A stretch of DNA of 16,777 nt from an uncultured Prevotella sp. (GTDB lineage: Bacteria > Bacteroidota > Bacteroidia > Bacteroidales > Bacteroidaceae). Below the pieces are notes generated by a model. The model was given only the letters and a program-made list of their open reading frames with translations. It was not told where the DNA came from and searched no databases. This document shows, piece after piece, positions 13,678-16,777 of this stretch (its first letter is position 1; each line of letters begins with the position of its first letter). A program made the translations under genes and the position numbers. The DNA lies in assembly GCA_902497035.1 (NCBI GenBank), contig CABVDL010000055.1:1-16777 (forward strand), in the 5' to 3' direction.

Positions 13678-15113
13678 GCCGGCTTTGACAGCAGCCACAT
13701 GCCGGCAAAGGTGAGCAGGGCGTTCAGGATGAGGATCTCGTAGCTGAAATGATAGCCGCCGAACCACCGCTCCGAGTTCAGATACAGCACGAGGCAGACC
13801 ATCGGCGAGATGACGGCGATGAGGGGTACGGCCCGGTCGCGCGTCTGCCTGCGCGTGAGTATGCCGAAGGCAAACATGCCGAGCAGCGGCCCGTAGGTGA
13901 AGCTCACGAGCGTATAGACGGCGTCGATGACGCTCGTGTTGTTGAGCGCATAGATGATGAGCATCGTGACGCCCAGCAGCACGGCCATGCCCACATGCAC
14001 CGACTGGCGGACGCGCCTGAGGCGGTCTTCCTGCTCGTGGCCAGCGCCGAGTATATCTACGGTGAAGGAAGTCGTAAGGGCGGTGAGCGCCGACCCTGCG
14101 GCATTGTAGGCCGCGGCCACGAAGCCCACTATGAACAGCACGCCCACCACGACGGGCAGCCAGGGACCGGTGGCGATGACGGGAAAGAGCTTGTCGCCCG
14201 TGGCCGTGATGCCGTGACGGCCGGCGAAGAGATAAAGCAGGACGCCGAGGCAGAGGAAGCCCGCCACGACGACAAACTGGCAGAGAATGCTGATGATCAT
14301 GTTCTTCTGCGCGTCGTGAGTGTTGCGGCAGCTCAGGTTGCGCTGCATCATGTCCTGGTCGAGGCCGTTGGTGGCAATCATCGTGAACACGCCGGCCAGG
14401 AACTGCTTCCAGAAATACTGCTTGTCGTTGACGTCGTCGAAGAAGAACACGCGGGCATACTTGCTCTCGCCGATGGCCTGGGCCAGCGTGCCAAGGCTGT
14501 AGTGCATGTCGCGGGCAATGAAATAGATGCACAGCACGACGGCCACTATGAGGCAAAGCGTCTTGAACGTGTCGGCCCAGATGAGCGACTTCACGCCTCC
14601 GCGGAAAGTGTAGAGCCATACGAGGAAGGAGGAGACGGCCACATTGATCCAGAAAGGCACGCCGAGGGGGTCGCAGACGAGCGTCTGCAGCGTGATGCAC
14701 ACGAGCATGAGCCTGACGGCCGCGCCCGTCATCTTGGAGATGAAGAAGAACCAGGCCCCCGTGTGGTAGCTCTGTCGCCCGAAGCGGTTGCTGAGATACT
14801 CGTAGATGGAGGTGAGCTGCATGCGGTAGTAGAGCGGCGTCAGCACAAAGGCTATGACGAGCTGGCCCACGATGAAGCCCATGAACAGCTGCAGATAGCC
14901 CATTCCGCTGGTGGCCACCATGCCCGGCACCGACACGAAAGTGACGCCCGACAGGCTGGCGCCCACCATGGCAAAGGCCACCATGTACCAATGCGACCGG
15001 CGGTTGCCGATGAAGAAGCCGGCATTGTCGGCCTTGCGGCCAGCCAGATAGGAGATGAGAAACAGGGCCGCGAAATAGGCCGCGACGGTAAACAGGATAA
15101 GGGTTGGTGTCAT
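13665..15113 (-). CDS. Sodium:solute symporter (SSS family)
   Basis: This 482-residue inner-membrane transporter has about thirteen hydrophobic segments, as usual for SSS proteins. Typical features are the N-terminal YFAALFLISYLAGRK, FFIGNR, a GASLSGVTFVSVPG stretch like the sodium-binding TM1-2 region, the middle TNGLDQDMMQRNLSCR, and GFVAAAYNAAGSALTALTTSFTVDI. The ATG overlaps the DUF1343 stop by four bases (ATGA), indicating translational coupling and a shared role. Together with a NamZ-like enzyme this suggests uptake of MurNAc or a related peptidoglycan sugar. Tannerella forsythia imports MurNAc by a dedicated inner-membrane protein, MurT; I cannot confirm that this is an orthologue. The last codons lie in a duplicated 33-base segment. 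Confidence 0.92.
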   Translation of the reverse strand: MTPTLILFTVAAYFAALFLISYLAGRKADNAGFFIGNRRSHWYMVAFAMVGASLSGVTFVSVPGMVATSGMGYLQLFMGFIVGQLVIAFVLTPLYYRMQLTSIYEYLSNRFGRQSYHTGAWFFFISKMTGAAVRLMLVCITLQTLVCDPLGVPFWINVAVSSFLVWLYTFRGGVKSLIWADTFKTLCLIVAVVLCIYFIARDMHYSLGTLAQAIGESKYARVFFFDDVNDKQYFWKQFLAGVFTMIATNGLDQDMMQRNLSCRNTHDAQKNMIISILCQFVVVAGFLCLGVLLYLFAGRHGITATGDKLFPVIATGPWLPVVVGVLFIVGFVAAAYNAAGSALTALTTSFTVDILGAGHEQEDRLRRVRQSVHVGMAVLLGVTMLIIYALNNTSVIDAVYTLVSFTYGPLLGMFAFGILTRRQTRDRAVPLIAVISPMVCLVLYLNSERWFGGYHFSYEILILNALLTFAGMWLLSKPAARA

Positions 15114-16372
15114 TGTTGGTCAGGATAAAGTAAATAGGGTTTGCGCTGTTGCCTGAATTTCTCCACGTCGCCGCGCCATTGAGCCTCAATCTCGGCCGCG
15201 CCGCAGCCCCGCTCAATCATCTTCCTCACGTAGCCCACGCCGATGAGCTTCTCGAAGAACGGCGTGAAGAATTTGTCGCCCAGCCCAAGCGTGCGGTAGG
15301 CGTCAATCACATAGCTCAGGTTGAGCTTTCCGGCCCAGATGGCAGAGTCGGGCATCTGGCTGAGGTCAACGCCATGGCAAAGCTCATTGAGCAGCGGCGG
15401 CGTCTTGGCCCCCGGCATGCTCCGCGGCGTGAACGTGTAGGGATGGCCCTTCATGCCGGGATGGCCGTAGATTTGGAAAGGCTTTCCGGTGCCGCGGCCG
15501 AGGCTGACCACAGTGCCCTCAAAGAGGCATAGCGAGGGATAGAGGTAGATGGACTTCATGTTGGGCAGGTTGGGCGACGGCGCCACCGTAACCTGATAGC
15601 GTGTGGCGTGGGTGTAGCCCCGGCACGGCACCACGGTGAGGCGGCACTGCCTGCCCCCGGGCAGCCATCGCTCGCCGTTAATCATAAGGGCCAGCTCGCC
15701 GAGCGTCATGCCGTGCACCACGGGTATGGGCAGCGCGCCCACCCCGGAGCGGTAGTCGTCGCGAAGCAGCGGCCCATCGACGTAGAAGCCGTTGGGATTG
15801 CCGCGGTCGAGCACCATCATCTGCTTGCCGTGGGCGGCGCAGGCCTCCATGATGTGGTACATCGTGATGTAATAGGTGTAGAAGCGCAGTCCCACGTCCT
15901 GGATGTCGGTCACCACGATGTCGGCCTTGGCCATGATGCTGTCGGCCGGGCGTCCGTGGGCGGCGCCATAGAGCGAATAGATGGGGATGCCCGTGGCGGC
16001 GTCCACGCCGCTCGCCACCTGCTCGCCCGCGTCGGCCGTTCCGCGGAAGCCATGCTCCGGCGAGAGTATGCCCACCACGCTGATGCCGTGGCGAAGCAGG
16101 ATGTCGAGTACGTGGGTGCCGCCCACCTCACCGGTCTTGTTGGAGAAGAGCAGCACGCGCAGCCCGCGGAGCTGTGGCAGATAGACATCAGTGCGCGCGT
16201 CACCGTTGACCACGCCGCTCGCCGAGGCCGTATCAGCCGATGCCGTACCCACGGATGCCGTACCCGCCGATGCCGCAAGCGCGCCCTGCGAGGGCAGCCC
16301 CGCCACAGGCAAAAGCAGCGCAGCCAATGCGAGACGGCGCAGGAAAAGGGAAAAAGAAAGCTTCATATTCAT
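15110..16372 (-). CDS. DUF1343 protein, NamZ-like exo-beta-N-acetylmuramidase (GH171)
   Basis: This 420-residue exported protein has a signal peptide at about residues 1-34 (LRRLALAALLLPVAGLP, ending GALAAS). DUF1343 motifs are LLFSNKTG, SPEHGFRG (104-111, likely catalytic Glu106), TDIQDVGLRFYTYY (155-168), LDRGNPNG, PSPNLPN, FEGTVVSLGRGTGKPF and YGHPG. The Bacillus subtilis member NamZ (GH171) releases MurNAc from the non-reducing end of peptidoglycan fragments, so this protein likely works in the periplasm on muropeptide glycans. DRPNP is more usual where DRGNP stands here. After the signal peptide there is a short Ala/Ser/Thr linker made of five-residue repeats. The gene has a strong promoter and a leader of about 75 bases, and is first in an operon with the symporter. 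Confidence 0.93.
   Translation of the reverse strand: MNMKLSFSLFLRRLALAALLLPVAGLPSQGALAASAGTASVGTASADTASASGVVNGDARTDVYLPQLRGLRVLLFSNKTGEVGGTHVLDILLRHGISVVGILSPEHGFRGTADAGEQVASGVDAATGIPIYSLYGAAHGRPADSIMAKADIVVTDIQDVGLRFYTYYITMYHIMEACAAHGKQMMVLDRGNPNGFYVDGPLLRDDYRSGVGALPIPVVHGMTLGELALMINGERWLPGGRQCRLTVVPCRGYTHATRYQVTVAPSPNLPNMKSIYLYPSLCLFEGTVVSLGRGTGKPFQIYGHPGMKGHPYTFTPRSMPGAKTPPLLNELCHGVDLSQMPDSAIWAGKLNLSYVIDAYRTLGLGDKFFTPFFEKLIGVGYVRKMIERGCGAAEIEAQWRGDVEKFRQQRKPYLLYPDQQ
16227..16271. repeat. Three 15-base tandem repeats in the DUF1343 gene
   Basis: Units at 16227-16241, 16242-16256 and 16257-16271 share GCCGTA at the start and a GAT ending. They encode a five-residue repeat (about xSAxTA) just after the signal peptide. 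In-frame gain or loss would alter only linker length. Confidence 0.75.
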
Positions 16373-16452
16373 TATTCTCAGACGATGGGGGCGGGCGCGT
16401 CTCCCGGCAGCGTGACCACTGCCCTCTCAGGTGTCCTCCCCGCCCCAGCGTG

Positions 16453-16483
16453 CAAATTTAATGAAAAAAGCAGTAAGTCCAAA
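16453..16483 (-). promoter_or_regulatory. Promoter of the DUF1343-symporter operon
   Basis: On the minus strand TTTG (16483-16480), 19 bases, then TAAATTTG (16460-16453) is an almost ideal Bacteroidota promoter. The predicted leader to the ATG at 16372 is about 75 bases and contains a small GGCAG/CTGCC hairpin but no riboswitch that I recognise. Confidence 0.75.
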
Positions 16484-16536
16484 GCGGTGCCACCACTATT
16501 CTCCTTTTTTACTCAAAAAAAATCGCGAACGGGTTG

Positions 16537-16583
16537 CGTAACTATTTAGCGAATGCTGGTCGAGAAATAGGAGGACAGTTACG
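16537..16583 (+). repeat. Interrupted inverted repeat in the right intergenic region
   Basis: CGTAACTATTT (16537-16547) can pair with AAATAG (16565-16570) and, after six unpaired bases, AGTTACG (16577-16583). It is followed by a purine-rich GAGTGAGAAGTGAGGAG stretch (about 16598-16625). The rest of 16484-16777 holds only REP copies and no gene. Confidence 0.4.
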
Positions 16584-16640
16584 AGCGGAGAAGCAAGGAG
16601 TGAGAAGTGAGGAGTAAGAGTGGGAAATGCCTTACCAGGC

Positions 16641-16673
16641 GGCTGGTGGCCGGCACCAGGCCGGCCACTACAC
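16641..16673 (-). repeat. REP-like element, copy 6 (minus orientation)
   Basis: Stem arms 16646-16654 and 16660-16668 with loop ACCAG; CTACAC ends at 16673. Perfect hairpin. Confidence 0.8.
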
Positions 16674-16766
16674 TGCCACCGAATAGCTACAGGGACGTTA
16701 ATCATCTGCTTGCCCGCATTTCCGCCTCCTCTCCAGTGGAATTTAGGGTTGACCTCAAGGGTGATA

Positions 16767-16777
16767 GTGTAGTGGCC
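16767..16777 (+). repeat. REP-like element, copy 7, cut by the window end
   Basis: GTGTAGTGGCC is the first eleven bases of the same repeat, with a GGTGATA flank like the GGTGACA flank of the copy after cutC. The hairpin continues beyond the window. Confidence 0.65.

Noticed and set aside
13749..15128. 459-codon frame on the plus strand
   Set aside because: Antisense to the symporter gene, rich in charged residues and His, no family features.
13558..15216. 552-codon open frame on the minus strand overlapping the symporter
   Set aside because: It is a high-GC shadow of the symporter in another frame, rich in Arg, His, Pro and Ala, with no recognisable motif.
16373..16460. TPP-type riboswitch in the DUF1343 leader
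   Set aside because: A CACCTGAGAGGG stretch resembles part of the THI element, but the other conserved blocks and pairing are missing.
15608..16549. 313-codon frame on the plus strand
   Set aside because: Antisense to the DUF1343 gene and biased in composition by that gene's codon usage.

Overview
The window looks like a chromosomal segment from a fairly GC-rich member of the Bacteroidales, most likely Prevotellaceae. Four things suggest this. Several genes have Bacteroidota-type promoters (TTG or TTTG, 19-20 bases, then TAnnTTTG) and lack strong Shine-Dalgarno sites. There are remnants of secreted proteins with Prevotella-type sequence, one ending in a YRDLAGRSVSQPKAGVYI-like tail. The gene families (DUF1304, GH29, GH18, large secreted transglutaminases, DUF1343 next to a sodium:solute symporter) are common in the group. 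The IS66-type transposase remnant and the zeta-toxin pair look lower in GC than the core genes, which suggests acquisition. The species cannot be named from sequence alone.

Layout, left to right. 1-190 holds four tandem pieces resembling the 3' end of a tRNA (T-arm plus acceptor strand). 204-420 is an inverted pair of REP-like hairpins. 468-1829 (-) is a MATE exporter. 1932-2510 (+) is a decayed secreted-protein gene. 2512-9121 (-) is a five-gene cluster in the order of transcription: GH18 chitinase-like protein, GH29 alpha-L-fucosidase, secreted transglutaminase-like protein, SDR oxidoreductase, DUF1304 membrane protein. A 3'-truncated IS66 transposase (9144-9974, -) lies directly upstream of this cluster. 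10121-10987 (+) is a 5'-truncated secreted-protein gene followed by a clear terminator. 11155-11893 (-) is a zeta-toxin-like kinase with an overlapping 57-residue partner gene not previously listed among longer reading frames. 12103-12858 (+) is cutC, with a dyad operator-like site on its promoter. 12877-13030 is a second REP pair. 13214-13494 is a compact unit with a promoter, a 39-codon reading frame, an overlapping 18-codon frame and a terminator. 13665-16372 (-) is a two-gene operon: a NamZ-like DUF1343 muramidase and a sodium:solute symporter. The right edge carries more REP copies.

Functionally, the two sugar-related blocks are the core of the window. The GH18-GH29-transglutaminase cluster encodes three exported proteins in a row and probably acts on glycoprotein or amino-sugar polymers outside the inner membrane. 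The NamZ-like/symporter pair suggests release of MurNAc or related sugars from peptidoglycan fragments and their import. The most unusual material is a dispersed GTAG-hairpin REP/REPIN family (seven copies or parts), the tRNA-end array, the small promoter-ORF-terminator unit, the reversed-order zeta toxin pair with an almost leaderless promoter, and the possibility that the transposon remnant now supplies the promoter for the glycosidase cluster.
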